In this document: positions 10,379 through 20,351 of the stretch, piece by piece
How positions within the stretch are numbered: the stretch's first letter is position 1
Layout of the letters: every line of letters begins with the position of its first letter
Origin: Alphaproteobacteria bacterium
GTDB taxonomy: Bacteria > Pseudomonadota > Alphaproteobacteria > Rs-D84 > SZUA-605
Length of the DNA stretch: 34,116 nt
NCBI GenBank assembly: GCA_003250835.1
Contig: QKJL01000016.1
Location: 1-34,116 of the forward strand
Direction: 5' to 3'
Made by a program: the position numbers and the translations under genes
The notes under the pieces: model-generated
The model's input: only the letters and a program-made list of their open reading frames with translations
Databases searched by the model: none
What the model was told of the DNA's origin: nothing

Positions 10379-11485
10379 ATGAATTTAATAACGAAATATA
10401 TTTTTAACCAATTACTATCAGGTGTCTTAATTGTAACAGCTGTGCTAACCGGTGTAGCATGGTTGACGCAAATAATTCGCCTGCTTAAATATATTTTGGA
10501 ACGTGGATTATCAGTTGGATCATTTTTAACATTCACATCATTCTTATTACCACAATTGATTAATATTGTATTACCAATTGCATTATTTGCTGTAATCTTA
10601 TTCGTATACAATCGTATGGTAATGGATAAAGAATTAGTAGTAATGCATGTATCAGGTGCATCACGTTGGCAATTAGCAAAACCAGCATTCATCTTAACAG
10701 GATGCTTAATGGTATTTTCATACTTTTCATCATTGTATTTAGAACCAACAGCAGCGGTAAAATTTAAAACATTTCAATGGCGTATTGCAAATGATTTATC
10801 ATACCTAATGTTAAAAGAAGATAAGTTTAATGAAGTAATGCCGAACTTAACAATCTATGTTGAAAAATCAACACAGAATACTTTGCATAATGTAATCATG
10901 TTTGATAACCGTCAAGAAAATAATCAATACACGATTATGGCGAAAAAAGGAATGTTGATTAAAACACAAAATGGAATTTCAGTAGCACTTGTATCAGGAT
11001 CTTTACAAGAAAAAAGTAAAGAAACAAATAAATATACATTCGGATATTTTGATGATTACACGATCGATCTTGGGTTACAGGCAAAAAAAGAAAACAGAGA
11101 AAAACGCCCAAAAGAAGTAGGATTGTTAAAACTACTTAATCCAAGTGAATTGGGTGTTAATGAAAAAGAATATAGTCGTTTTAAAATCGAAGCACATCGT
11201 CGTTTAATCTTTCCATTAAATAGTTTGATTTTCACATTAATAGCTCTTCTTGGAATTTTCAATGGATCGTTCACAGGACGTCGCAAAGGAAATAATTTAA
11301 TGATCGCAACAGGAGGTTTTATCGCGATCGAAGGATTAACATTATTCTTATTTAGTTTCTTTGAAAAGAATATCGCGATGATCGGTGGACTTTATATGAT
11401 TTACGCAGTTTTAATCGCAATTGGATTTTTTGCATTACTGTATCAACCGCCTAAAAAACGCAAAGCTAAAAAGATAAAAAAATAA
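10379..11485 (+). CDS. lptF: LPS export permease LptF/LptG family (LptF-like)
   Basis: Six-TM YjgP/YjgQ topology, MDKELVVMHVSGASRWQLAKPA motif. Confidence 0.85.
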   Translation: MNLITKYIFNQLLSGVLIVTAVLTGVAWLTQIIRLLKYILERGLSVGSFLTFTSFLLPQLINIVLPIALFAVILFVYNRMVMDKELVVMHVSGASRWQLAKPAFILTGCLMVFSYFSSLYLEPTAAVKFKTFQWRIANDLSYLMLKEDKFNEVMPNLTIYVEKSTQNTLHNVIMFDNRQENNQYTIMAKKGMLIKTQNGISVALVSGSLQEKSKETNKYTFGYFDDYTIDLGLQAKKENREKRPKEVGLLKLLNPSELGVNEKEYSRFKIEAHRRLIFPLNSLIFTLIALLGIFNGSFTGRRKGNNLMIATGGFIAIEGLTLFLFSFFEKNIAMIGGLYMIYAVLIAIGFFALLYQPPKKRKAKKIKK

Positions 11486-11486
11486 G

Positions 11487-13565
11487 ATGATAAAAAAACT
11501 CTTTCTTTTATCTGTATGTTTAGTTTCCTTTGCATCTGTTGCAAAGGAACCGCCAATTAATATCACGGCGGATTCAATTACCTTTGATCATAATACAGGA
11601 CGTGTAAAAGCAGATGGTGGAGTAGAAGCAACACAAGGCTTAAGTATAATGAGTGCACCTCATTTAGAATATGATACAAAACGTTCTGAATTAATTGCAT
11701 GGGGTGGGGTAACAGTAAAAAGACCAAATGAAAAATTCTCATTAGATTCTGTGGTTGTTGGAAAAAATATGGCAAACATAAATGCTGAAAATTTATCAGT
11801 AGATATGGGGGATGGTGCTTCAATCCGTGCGACAAAAATCAAAGGAACAGATTCTGGAATAGTATTTGAAGATATATCATATACAGCATGTAAAAGAGAT
11901 CCATCGTGTTCACTGACATGGGAAATTCGTGCAAATGAATTAAAAAGAGACGGGGAAACAGTACAATATTATTCAGCATGGCTGGAAATGTGGGGGCTGC
12001 CAATTTTCTATATGCCATACTTATCACATCCAGATCCAAGCATTAAACATAAATCAGGATTTTTATTCCCAAGTTTTGGAACATCTTCTGAACTAGGGGC
12101 GTATATTGAAACACCATATCATATTGCTATTTCCAATTCAGAAAGTTTAATTTTAAAACCAAAGTTCACAAGTGATGAAGGAATAAACTGGGGTGGGGAA
12201 CATGAAAAGAAATTTTCATTTGGTGAAATTAAAACAACAGGGTCATATACAAACGAAGATTCAATTGGACATGATCGCGGTCACGTTTTTTCATATTCAA
12301 AATTTAATTTAGATGATGTGTGGCGTGCGTATGGAAATATTGAATACGCAACAGATGATACATATTTACGTAAATACGATATCTCACGCGAAGCTTACCT
12401 ACATAACGATGTGGGAATCGAAGGTTTATCGAACCGAAGTTACTTTGCATTAAAATTACATAAATTCCAAGATATGCGTAGCGACGTAGATGATGATCTG
12501 GTTCCAGAAGTATTTCCAATGGTGCATTTTAATCGTGTATTTGAACCAAACAGTTTTGGGGCATATTGGAATGTAAAATTTGATTCATCATCATTGAAAT
12601 ATCCAACAGAAGAAGAACAACACAAAGGGTCTTTAAATATTGCATGGACGCTGCCTTATATCACATCATATGGGTTGAAATTGGAAACAAAATTATCAAC
12701 ACGTGGTGATATGTATCACTATAAGAATGTGACATTACCAACAGATCCAGATTACACAGGAACAACAACACGTATCTTACCACAAGGAAGTGTGAAGGCT
12801 GAAATGCCATTTATCAAAGTATCTGAAAACTCAACGCAAATTTTAACACCAACAATGCAATTGGTATCATCAGCGAATGATAATTTTAATGATGAAATCT
12901 TAAACACGGATAGTACTGGAACAATTTTTGATGACAGTAATGTGTTTGAAGAAAATCGATACATTGGATTGGACAGAGCAGAAACAGGAACACGAATAAA
13001 TTATGGAATTAATTGGAGTTCATTTGGAAATGACTTTGGAAAAATAAATGCATTTGTGGGACAAACATTCCGATTAAATTCAATTGATGAATTTCCAGAA
13101 AACTCAGGATTGGAAAGTGAATTATCAGATTACGTAGGACGTCTAATGTTCAATCCAACAAAATGGTTGGATGCTATCTATCGTTTTAGAATGGATAAAG
13201 ATACATTTGAATTTGAAAGAAATGAGTTAACATTAAAAGCAGGAAGTGATATTAATTACGTATACTTGGATTATGTGTATGATCAAAAAAATAATGAAAC
13301 AGGTATTGATGATAGTGCAAGCGAAGAAGGATACATACAAGGATCAATAGGTCTGACAAATCACTTTGGAATTTATGTAATGGATCGTTACAATTTTTCA
13401 AATTCTTCTCAAACAATGGTGGGCGGCGGCTTGCAATATACAGATGATTGTTTTAATATGAAAATCGGTTATCGCAAAGAATATGCAAAAGATCGTGACT
13501 ATCAAGGTGAAGAAAAAATCTATATCAACTTCATATTTAAAACGCTAGGCGGAGTAGGAGAATAA
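11487..13565 (+). CDS. lptD: LPS-assembly protein LptD
   Basis: Signal peptide, OstA-like ITADSITFDHNTGRVKADGGVEATQG, WGLPIFYMPYLSHPDPSIKHKSGFLFPSFG, beta-barrel C-terminus. Confidence 0.93.
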   Translation: MIKKLFLLSVCLVSFASVAKEPPINITADSITFDHNTGRVKADGGVEATQGLSIMSAPHLEYDTKRSELIAWGGVTVKRPNEKFSLDSVVVGKNMANINAENLSVDMGDGASIRATKIKGTDSGIVFEDISYTACKRDPSCSLTWEIRANELKRDGETVQYYSAWLEMWGLPIFYMPYLSHPDPSIKHKSGFLFPSFGTSSELGAYIETPYHIAISNSESLILKPKFTSDEGINWGGEHEKKFSFGEIKTTGSYTNEDSIGHDRGHVFSYSKFNLDDVWRAYGNIEYATDDTYLRKYDISREAYLHNDVGIEGLSNRSYFALKLHKFQDMRSDVDDDLVPEVFPMVHFNRVFEPNSFGAYWNVKFDSSSLKYPTEEEQHKGSLNIAWTLPYITSYGLKLETKLSTRGDMYHYKNVTLPTDPDYTGTTTRILPQGSVKAEMPFIKVSENSTQILTPTMQLVSSANDNFNDEILNTDSTGTIFDDSNVFEENRYIGLDRAETGTRINYGINWSSFGNDFGKINAFVGQTFRLNSIDEFPENSGLESELSDYVGRLMFNPTKWLDAIYRFRMDKDTFEFERNELTLKAGSDINYVYLDYVYDQKNNETGIDDSASEEGYIQGSIGLTNHFGIYVMDRYNFSNSSQTMVGGGLQYTDDCFNMKIGYRKEYAKDRDYQGEEKIYINFIFKTLGGVGE

Positions 13566-13572
13566 AAATAAA

Positions 13573-14484
13573 ATGTTAAAAAAAATCTTAATGATTTTAT
13601 GTCTGATAATGACACAAATAAATACAGTATCAGCCGTCGAAATTGTTGCACTCGTAGACAGAGAAATGATCTCTGATTACGACATACGTGTGCGTGCTGA
13701 ATTAATGAAAATCATTAATCCAAATGTAAAAAATGCTCCAACAGAAGAATTAGAAAAACATGCGTTAATGGAATTAATTAATGAAAAAGTAAAAGATTCT
13801 ATTGCAAAGAAAAATGGAATTCGTATTCCAGATTCTCAAGTAGAAGCAACAAAAGAACGTATTTTAAAAAAACAAAACCCATTCAAAGATTTTGTATATG
13901 GGGAAGAAGTGTATGATGATTATTTAAAAAATCAAATTGCATGGATGCAAGTGGTACAAGGGCAAATTGCACCAACAGTAAACATAGCAGATGATGATTT
14001 AAATGATTACATCACAACATTAAAGAAAGAACGTGGAACACCTTCAACACTTGTTCTAAGTCAATTAATACTACCAGATGAAGACAAAGCAATGTCAGTA
14101 TTTGAATCGGTAAAAGATATTAAAAGCTGTAAAAAATTTAATGAACAAGTTGCATTTTATGGAGAACCTGGTTCAGGTGATATGGGTGGAAAAATTGACA
14201 GTAATCAATTGGCTCCTCCACTACAACAATTATTTAACACGGCCCCATTAAATACAGCTTTAAAACCAATGCCAATTGGTGCAGGGTATATTATCTTTAT
14301 GGTGTGTTCACGTAAAGGACAAAACTTTTTTAATAAACCAGAAATTAAAGAACGTATCCAAATTTCTCTATTGAATCAAAAAGTAGAAATGATGGCAGAA
14401 AAGTTTTTGGCAGATGAACGTCGTAAAATGTTTATCACAGTAAAACCTAAAAAATATAAAGACGTGATGAATGAAGTATATTAA
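13573..14484 (+). CDS. surA: SurA-type periplasmic chaperone/peptidyl-prolyl isomerase
   Basis: Signal peptide, VALVDREMISDYDI N-domain, parvulin-like GEPGSGDMGGKIDSNQLAPPLQQ. Confidence 0.85.
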   Translation: MLKKILMILCLIMTQINTVSAVEIVALVDREMISDYDIRVRAELMKIINPNVKNAPTEELEKHALMELINEKVKDSIAKKNGIRIPDSQVEATKERILKKQNPFKDFVYGEEVYDDYLKNQIAWMQVVQGQIAPTVNIADDDLNDYITTLKKERGTPSTLVLSQLILPDEDKAMSVFESVKDIKSCKKFNEQVAFYGEPGSGDMGGKIDSNQLAPPLQQLFNTAPLNTALKPMPIGAGYIIFMVCSRKGQNFFNKPEIKERIQISLLNQKVEMMAEKFLADERRKMFITVKPKKYKDVMNEVY

Positions 14485-14514
14485 AAAAAACGGTCGTAAT
14501 GACCGTTTTTTTTT
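14484..14514. terminator. Bidirectional terminator between convergent genes
   Basis: AAAAAAAACGGTC-GTAAT-GACCGTTTTTTTTT. Confidence 0.85.
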
Positions 14515-14980
14515 AACAAAGTTTCACACGATGTAAAATTTGATCATCTGAATAAATTGTTAAGTTATCCACTAATAAAGTAAATGTTTTAAGTGGATAG
14601 ATAGGTTGATCTAAAGGAATTTTTCTAATCGTAATATGGGGATGATACCCAAAAGTCTGATTATAAGAAAGTCCTTTAATTAACAATAATTCAATCAACC
14701 GATTACGAAGAGTAAAAATATCATTCGAATTAATCCCAAGCGCATAATAATGCATATTATCTGCATTCATGGAAAAAACACTATCCACTGTGACAGTAAA
14801 TGATGATTCTTTCTTAGCAATAGAATCAACAATTTTTTTAATATCATCTAAACTATTCATACCATTTGCTGAATAAATCAGGGTGCTATGAAAAAGCTCA
14901 AGGGATTGAAATTGTTCAGGAATGAAATAATTTATATCCGCAGGTTGGAATTGCACGGCAATATAAAGTGATTGTTTCAT
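14513..14980 (-). CDS. 2H phosphoesterase/LigT-like (2'-5' RNA ligase family) protein
   Basis: Two HxTx-type motifs: FHSTLIYS and YHPHITIRK. Confidence 0.75.
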   Translation of the reverse strand: MKQSLYIAVQFQPADINYFIPEQFQSLELFHSTLIYSANGMNSLDDIKKIVDSIAKKESSFTVTVDSVFSMNADNMHYYALGINSNDIFTLRNRLIELLLIKGLSYNQTFGYHPHITIRKIPLDQPIYPLKTFTLLVDNLTIYSDDQILHRVKLC

Positions 14981-15090
14981 ATAGTAATAATTTTAATGAG
15001 TACTAATAGAATGGAATGAAAATTACAGTATAAATAAAAAAGAGTCAAATTTTTTTCAAGAAGATTTTATTCGAAGAAAAGAACTTGAAA

Positions 15091-15975
15091 TTATTTAATG
15101 TATTTTACTTCAGGGATAAGATCGATATTGAACTTTTCTTTTACACACTGTTGAACATGATCACGAAGTTTTAAAAAATCAGTCGCGCTTGCATCCCCAA
15201 CATTTTCAAAAAAGTTAGCATGCTTTAATGAAACTTGTGCCCCACCGATGGTATAACCTTTTAAACCACATTGATCAATAAACATCGCAGCTGCACCTTC
15301 AGAAGGGTTTTTAAAGAATGACCCAGCAGTCTTTGCTGTCACGGGTTGCGAAGCATTACGTTTAGCTGTTTGTTCATTCATCATACGTTTAATTTCTTGC
15401 ATATCACCATAAGAACATTTTAAAACAGCAGACAGTACAAGAATGTCATTTGTAATGGCACTGTTACGATAAACAAACTGACAATCTGTATTTGAAAGAA
15501 CACGCACACTGCCGTCTGGATTTAATACAGTAACAGATTCAATAATGTCTTTTGTCTCTTGACCAAAACATCCTGCATTCATTTTAATCGCCCCACCAAG
15601 TGACCCTGGTAAATGAGAAAAGAATTCACACCCTGTTAATGAATGTTCATGTGTATATTTAGCAATTAAAACACCAACGGTAAAAGCACCAACTTCAAAC
15701 AAAGTATCATCAAGTGAATTGATAAATGAAAATGTTTTACCTAAACGAATAACAACGCCATTAAATCCAGAATCGTCAATGAGAAGGTTTGATCCTAATC
15801 CCATATAAAAAATACGTAAGTCAGCGGGACGTTGAGATAAAAAATGTTTTAAATCATCTAAATCAGCAGGTTCAAAAAATAGCTTTGCAGGTCCTCCAAC
15901 TTTCAACCATGTATACGGTGCTAATGGATGATTAGCAAGAAGTTTACCACGAAGACCTGAAAACAATTCAATCAT
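15091..15975 (-). CDS. murB: UDP-N-acetylenolpyruvoylglucosamine reductase MurB
   Basis: TWLKVGGPAKLFFEP, GLGSNLLIDD, GSLGGAIKMNAGCFG, TAGSFFKNP; internal start MIELFSGL at 15975 preferred. Confidence 0.93.
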   Translation of the reverse strand: MIELFSGLRGKLLANHPLAPYTWLKVGGPAKLFFEPADLDDLKHFLSQRPADLRIFYMGLGSNLLIDDSGFNGVVIRLGKTFSFINSLDDTLFEVGAFTVGVLIAKYTHEHSLTGCEFFSHLPGSLGGAIKMNAGCFGQETKDIIESVTVLNPDGSVRVLSNTDCQFVYRNSAITNDILVLSAVLKCSYGDMQEIKRMMNEQTAKRNASQPVTAKTAGSFFKNPSEGAAAMFIDQCGLKGYTIGGAQVSLKHANFFENVGDASATDFLKLRDHVQQCVKEKFNIDLIPEVKYIK

Positions 15976-17426
15976 TAAAATGCACATCCTGTTTGATCAT
16001 TCAAAGGTGGTAACAAAGGAGCGGATGATTTTGCATCATGTCCAATTTCATTTACACACACACCAAGACCACGTAAATTTTGAACGAGGTTAGGATATCC
16101 ACGAATCGCCCATTTTGCATCTGAAATTTGGCTCTTACCATCGGCAGCACACGCAGCAAAAATAAGTCCAATTGTACCACGTAAATCGGGACCCATTACA
16201 TCCGCCGCTTTAAAAGTAGATCCACCAGGAATATCAATATATGCTTTTTCACCAGTATCATAAGAATTAACAGTCACATCATCTTTACGTGTTACGTGGT
16301 GATCACTTGCCCCACCCATTTTGGCAAGTTCGCCAAGATGACCAGTACGGTTAATCCAAATTGGATCAATAATCACAGATGGTGAATTCGCAAGCATAAG
16401 CAAAGGGGCCCACACTTGATGATTATCTGTTTCATCTCCAGGGTACGGAGAAATGAGCATATGTTGTCCAGGAACGTCTGATAAAGGCTTTGCTGTAATA
16501 TGTAAACCATTCGGGAGTTCCCGCACATCAGCACAGTGACGGAAACGTGCCATAAAAGGTTTCATTGTTGAAACATCACAACCTGATAATAAAACTTCGC
16601 CACCAGTCATTGCTGTTAACAAAGCATAACTCGCTGCTTCCAATCGATCTGGCATTACAATATATTTTACCCCTTTAAGCAAAGCTGGTTTAGCTAGTTG
16701 TTTTTTCACAAGACCAGTTGAATCTTCACCACTGATAAATAATTGATTACGTCCCATCATATTGAGCATATGAATTAAATCGGCAATTTCTGGTTCTTGG
16801 ATGGCATTTAACATTGCAATGTTTCCATTCCCAACAGCAGCTAATAAGAAATTAATGGTAGCCCCATGTGATAAACGAGCCGTTGAAAAATAAGATAACT
16901 CATCAGTTTGTTTAAAATCTTTTGGCAATGTAAAGATAAGACGACTTTCAGTTTCATCACCTTCTTCTGCAACTTCTGTGTGTAAAACTTGTTGTAAAAG
17001 ATTAATATGGAAATCAAATTTACGCGCAGCTGTTCCAAATTTACAGCCACCTGGATTCGCCACAATCAATTGATCGTATTCTTTTGTAATTGCAAAACGA
17101 GCCAATAACGCTCCCCAGAAATAATAAGAAGTACGAATACGTTTTGATGTATGCGCTGGTAAAACATTTGTTGTAATATTTTCGGCACAAATATGCATTT
17201 CTTTCGTCACAGGATTATGTTGAACATCCACACCAATATCACGCATAATTGAACCAAACCAAAGTACATCAGAAATAAATGGAACGTTACGTAAAATAAC
17301 TTTTTCTTTTGTTAAAAGAGCGGCCGCCATTAAACACATAACAGAGTTCTTAGCACCAGAAATTTCAACCGTACCATTAACTGGTGTACCACCAATAATT
17401 TCAATTTTTTCAGGAACGTTAAACAT
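15975..17426 (-). CDS. murA: UDP-N-acetylglucosamine 1-carboxyvinyltransferase (MurA), divergent
   Basis: ISGAKNSVMCLMAAALL, Cys-loop NPGGCKFGTAARKFDFH, WINRTGHLGELAKMGG; 483 aa with C-terminal extension. Confidence 0.85.
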   Translation of the reverse strand: MFNVPEKIEIIGGTPVNGTVEISGAKNSVMCLMAAALLTKEKVILRNVPFISDVLWFGSIMRDIGVDVQHNPVTKEMHICAENITTNVLPAHTSKRIRTSYYFWGALLARFAITKEYDQLIVANPGGCKFGTAARKFDFHINLLQQVLHTEVAEEGDETESRLIFTLPKDFKQTDELSYFSTARLSHGATINFLLAAVGNGNIAMLNAIQEPEIADLIHMLNMMGRNQLFISGEDSTGLVKKQLAKPALLKGVKYIVMPDRLEAASYALLTAMTGGEVLLSGCDVSTMKPFMARFRHCADVRELPNGLHITAKPLSDVPGQHMLISPYPGDETDNHQVWAPLLMLANSPSVIIDPIWINRTGHLGELAKMGGASDHHVTRKDDVTVNSYDTGEKAYIDIPGGSTFKAADVMGPDLRGTIGLIFAACAADGKSQISDAKWAIRGYPNLVQNLRGLGVCVNEIGHDAKSSAPLLPPLNDQTGCAF

Positions 17427-17500
17427 AAAATAATCCTTTCTTTTAGAGTCGGTAAAATGATAACAAAATTTAAAAGGGAATCCAAGGAAAGAAATATTTT

Positions 17501-19357
17501 TTATACAGATTTTTTCTTTAATGATTTTAAAACAGCAATAAGTGCAGCTGGCGTAATTCCTTGAATACGAGCTGCCGCAGCTAAGGTCGCAGGTTTAGCC
17601 GCCGTTAATTTTTGAACAACTTCATTGGTCAAACTACCAACTTTTGCATAATTAAAATCATCTGGAATAATCATTTGCTCATCACGCTTAATAGAATCAA
17701 TATCATGTTGCACACGTGATAAATATCCTTCGTACTTTCCTTCGATTTCAATTTGCTTTTTAATTGCATCAGGCAAAGTCGCAAGAGATGGAAAGATAGT
17801 TTCAATCATCTTAAAATCAACATTTGGAAAACCAAATAAACGATAAGCATTTTTTTGTTCTCCACCATGATTTAATTGCAGTCCTGCATCGACAAGTTTT
17901 TTATGCGAAGCAATCATTTCTTTCATACGTGCAATTGTGTCATGTAACAAAGTTTGTTTAGATTCAAATGCATCACGACGTGCGTCACGGATTAATCCAA
18001 TTGCAAGACCACGCGGTGTCAAACGTTGATCAGCATTATCCGCACGTAACATTAAACGATATTCAGATCGAGCAGTAAACATACGATAAGGTTCATCCAC
18101 ACCAAGGGTTGTAATATCATCAATCAATACACCAATATAAGATTCAGTACGTGATAAAATAAAAGCTTCTTTTTGTTGAGCAACATGCGCCGCATTAATC
18201 CCAGCAACCACACCTTGTCCGGCTGCTTCTTCATACCCAGATGTTCCATTAATTTGCCCCGCAAAGAATAATCCTTTTACCGCATGTGATTCCAATGTCG
18301 GTTTAAGCATACGGGCATCAATCGCATCGTATTCAATCGCATATCCATATTGCAAAATCTTTGCATGCTCACATCCTTTGATACGTTTCACAACAGCATC
18401 TTGAATATCTTTTGGCAAAGATGTAGAAATTCCATTCGGATACACAACATTTGTGTTTAATCCTTCGGGTTCTAAAAAGACATTATGTTGATGATGATGA
18501 GGAAAGCGAACAACCTTATCTTCAATACTTGGGCAATAACGCGGTCCTTTACCATCAATCTGTCCATTGAACAGAGGAGAACGTGCAACGCCATCACGAA
18601 TGAGTTGATGAATTTCTTCATTAGTTGATGTCATCCCACATGTAATAGTGTCTCGCCCAGCAACAGATTCGGTTAACATTGAAAAAGGTTCAGGATGTTC
18701 ATCAGATGCTTGCGTATCAATTACATCCCAATTAATAGTGTCGCCATCTAATCGAGCCGGTGTTCCAGTCTTTAAACGAATAGTTTCAAATCCAAGACGA
18801 GTTAACGCAGGTGTAATTCCATAACTCGCAGCATCACCCACACGTCCACCATTTGATTGTTCTTCACCTGTGTGCATGAGACCTCTTAAAAACGTCCCAG
18901 TGGTCAAAATAACGGCTTTTGCATCAATTTGTGAATGATCTTTAGTCTCAACACCAACAATCGCACCATCGCGATCAATCAGATCTGTAACTTCATCAAA
19001 AATAAGATCTAAATTTGGATAATCAGAAAGTATCGCGAAAACAGCATCGCGATAAATTACACGATCTACCTGTGCACGAGGTCCTTGTACAGCAGCTCCC
19101 TTTGAACGATTAAGCACACGGAAATGAATACCAGCGGTATCAGCACATCCTGGCATCACACCATCCAAAGCATCAATTTCACGTACGATATGTCCTTTGC
19201 CAAGTCCACCAATCGATGGATTACATGATAGGGTCCCAATATCTTCTTTTTTAAAGGTAATCAAAGCTGTTTTCGCGCCCAGACGTGCAGAAGCAGCCGC
19301 GGCCTCAACCCCAGCATGTCCCCCACCAATAACAATGACATCGTACTGTTTTTTCAT
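17501..19357 (-). CDS. mnmG: tRNA uridine-5-carboxymethylaminomethyl modification enzyme MnmG (GidA)
   Basis: MKKQYDVIVIGGGHAGVEAA, SCNPSIGGLGKGH, GTFLRGLMHTGE; internal start 19357 preferred over ORF start 19438. Confidence 0.96.
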   Translation of the reverse strand: MKKQYDVIVIGGGHAGVEAAAASARLGAKTALITFKKEDIGTLSCNPSIGGLGKGHIVREIDALDGVMPGCADTAGIHFRVLNRSKGAAVQGPRAQVDRVIYRDAVFAILSDYPNLDLIFDEVTDLIDRDGAIVGVETKDHSQIDAKAVILTTGTFLRGLMHTGEEQSNGGRVGDAASYGITPALTRLGFETIRLKTGTPARLDGDTINWDVIDTQASDEHPEPFSMLTESVAGRDTITCGMTSTNEEIHQLIRDGVARSPLFNGQIDGKGPRYCPSIEDKVVRFPHHHQHNVFLEPEGLNTNVVYPNGISTSLPKDIQDAVVKRIKGCEHAKILQYGYAIEYDAIDARMLKPTLESHAVKGLFFAGQINGTSGYEEAAGQGVVAGINAAHVAQQKEAFILSRTESYIGVLIDDITTLGVDEPYRMFTARSEYRLMLRADNADQRLTPRGLAIGLIRDARRDAFESKQTLLHDTIARMKEMIASHKKLVDAGLQLNHGGEQKNAYRLFGFPNVDFKMIETIFPSLATLPDAIKKQIEIEGKYEGYLSRVQHDIDSIKRDEQMIIPDDFNYAKVGSLTNEVVQKLTAAKPATLAAAARIQGITPAALIAVLKSLKKKSV

Positions 19358-19442
19358 AACAAAAGGGACTGTAGAATAAAATTTAAAAAATCGCAAGAAA
19401 AAAGCCTCCGCATTTGATAAATTTCGTAGGAAATACAAAATT

Positions 19443-19470
19443 TTGACAAATTTAAAAAAGAGATTATAAT
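19443..19470 (+). promoter_or_regulatory. Consensus sigma70-type promoter of the LRR gene
   Basis: TTGACA-N16-TATAAT. Confidence 0.75.
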
Positions 19471-19512
19471 GAGGAGTGAAATTTATATTATTATATAAAA
19501 TTACACTAACTC

Positions 19513-20067
19513 ATGAATAAATTAAAACTTATCAAAGACTTAGTTGGTTTAGTTGAGAACTTACCAATTGAGCAGGTTGAAAGAATAAATTTAATCGTAA
19601 AAGGGGCAATATCAAGGCTCTCTGAAGTATCTAAAAAAGAAAAAGCTCTGCAAGAATTGATAGAGCTAGGCAACGTCGACGAGACAATTGAAACCATTCA
19701 ATTTGTAACGGAATTAAATCTTTCTGGAAAAGAATTAAAAAAAATCCCAGAAGGTTTGAAATATCTTATACATTTGAGAAAATTGGATCTCAGTAATAAT
19801 CAGATTCAAAAAATAGAAAATCTCGAATGCTTGGTATTATTGCAAAGATTGGATTTGCGAAATAATCAAATTAAAAAAGTCGAAGGCTTGGAAAAATGTG
19901 TTCACCTTCAACGATTGTTTCTAAGTAATAATCTGATTGAAAAAGTAAAAGGAGGATTAGACCCTTTACTGCAATTAAGAGTTTTGTACCTGAAAGACAA
20001 CTTCCTCAGTTGGTTTTCAAGGGTAATGCTAAAAATATCATTCCAATATAAAGACCTTCGGGTCTGA
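19513..20067 (+). CDS. Leucine-rich repeat protein (SDS22-like 22-residue repeats)
   Basis: Repeats LRKLDLSNNQIQKIENLECL / LQRLDLRNNQIKKVEGLEKC / LQRLFLSNNLIEKVKGGL. Confidence 0.85.
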   Translation: MNKLKLIKDLVGLVENLPIEQVERINLIVKGAISRLSEVSKKEKALQELIELGNVDETIETIQFVTELNLSGKELKKIPEGLKYLIHLRKLDLSNNQIQKIENLECLVLLQRLDLRNNQIKKVEGLEKCVHLQRLFLSNNLIEKVKGGLDPLLQLRVLYLKDNFLSWFSRVMLKISFQYKDLRV

Positions 20068-20069
20068 AA

Positions 20070-20102
20070 ACAAAAAGGCAGTCAGAAATGGCTGCTTTTT
20101 TT
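20070..20102 (+). terminator. Rho-independent terminator after the LRR gene
   Basis: GGCAGTC-AGAAAT-GGCTGC then T-run. Confidence 0.6.
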
Positions 20103-20162
20103 ATGGATTAATTGTGGATAACAAATAAAAAAAGACGCCCATAAAAGGACGTTGATTAAAAG

Positions 20163-20239
20163 TGGTGGGTGATGAGAGATTCGAACTCCCGACCCTCTCG
20201 GTGTAAACGAGATGCTCTAGCCAGCTGAGCTAATCACCC
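20163..20239 (-). tRNA. tRNA-Val(TAC) with encoded CCA
   Basis: Reverse complement GGGTGATTAGCTCAGCTGGCTAGAGCATCTCGTTTACACCGAGAGGGTCGGGAGTTCGAATCTCTCATCACCCACCA. Confidence 0.96.
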
Positions 20240-20326
20240 ACTTAAGTGATAGGCAGTATAACCGCACAATTTTTTTATTGCAAGCATTTTTTATCAAAAA
20301 AGATATATTTTGTTCACACTAATAAA

Positions 20327-20347
20327 AAACGTCCCCAAAGGGACGCT
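20327..20347 (-). terminator. Rho-independent terminator of the UXS-like gene
   Basis: minus strand CGTCCC-TTTG-GGGACGTTTTTT. Confidence 0.8.
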
Positions 20348-20351
20348 GAAA

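Noticed and set aside
19358-19438. 27-aa N-terminal extension of MnmG
   Set aside because: Canonical MnmG begins at MKKQYDVIVIGGG; extension is probably an upstream in-frame ATG
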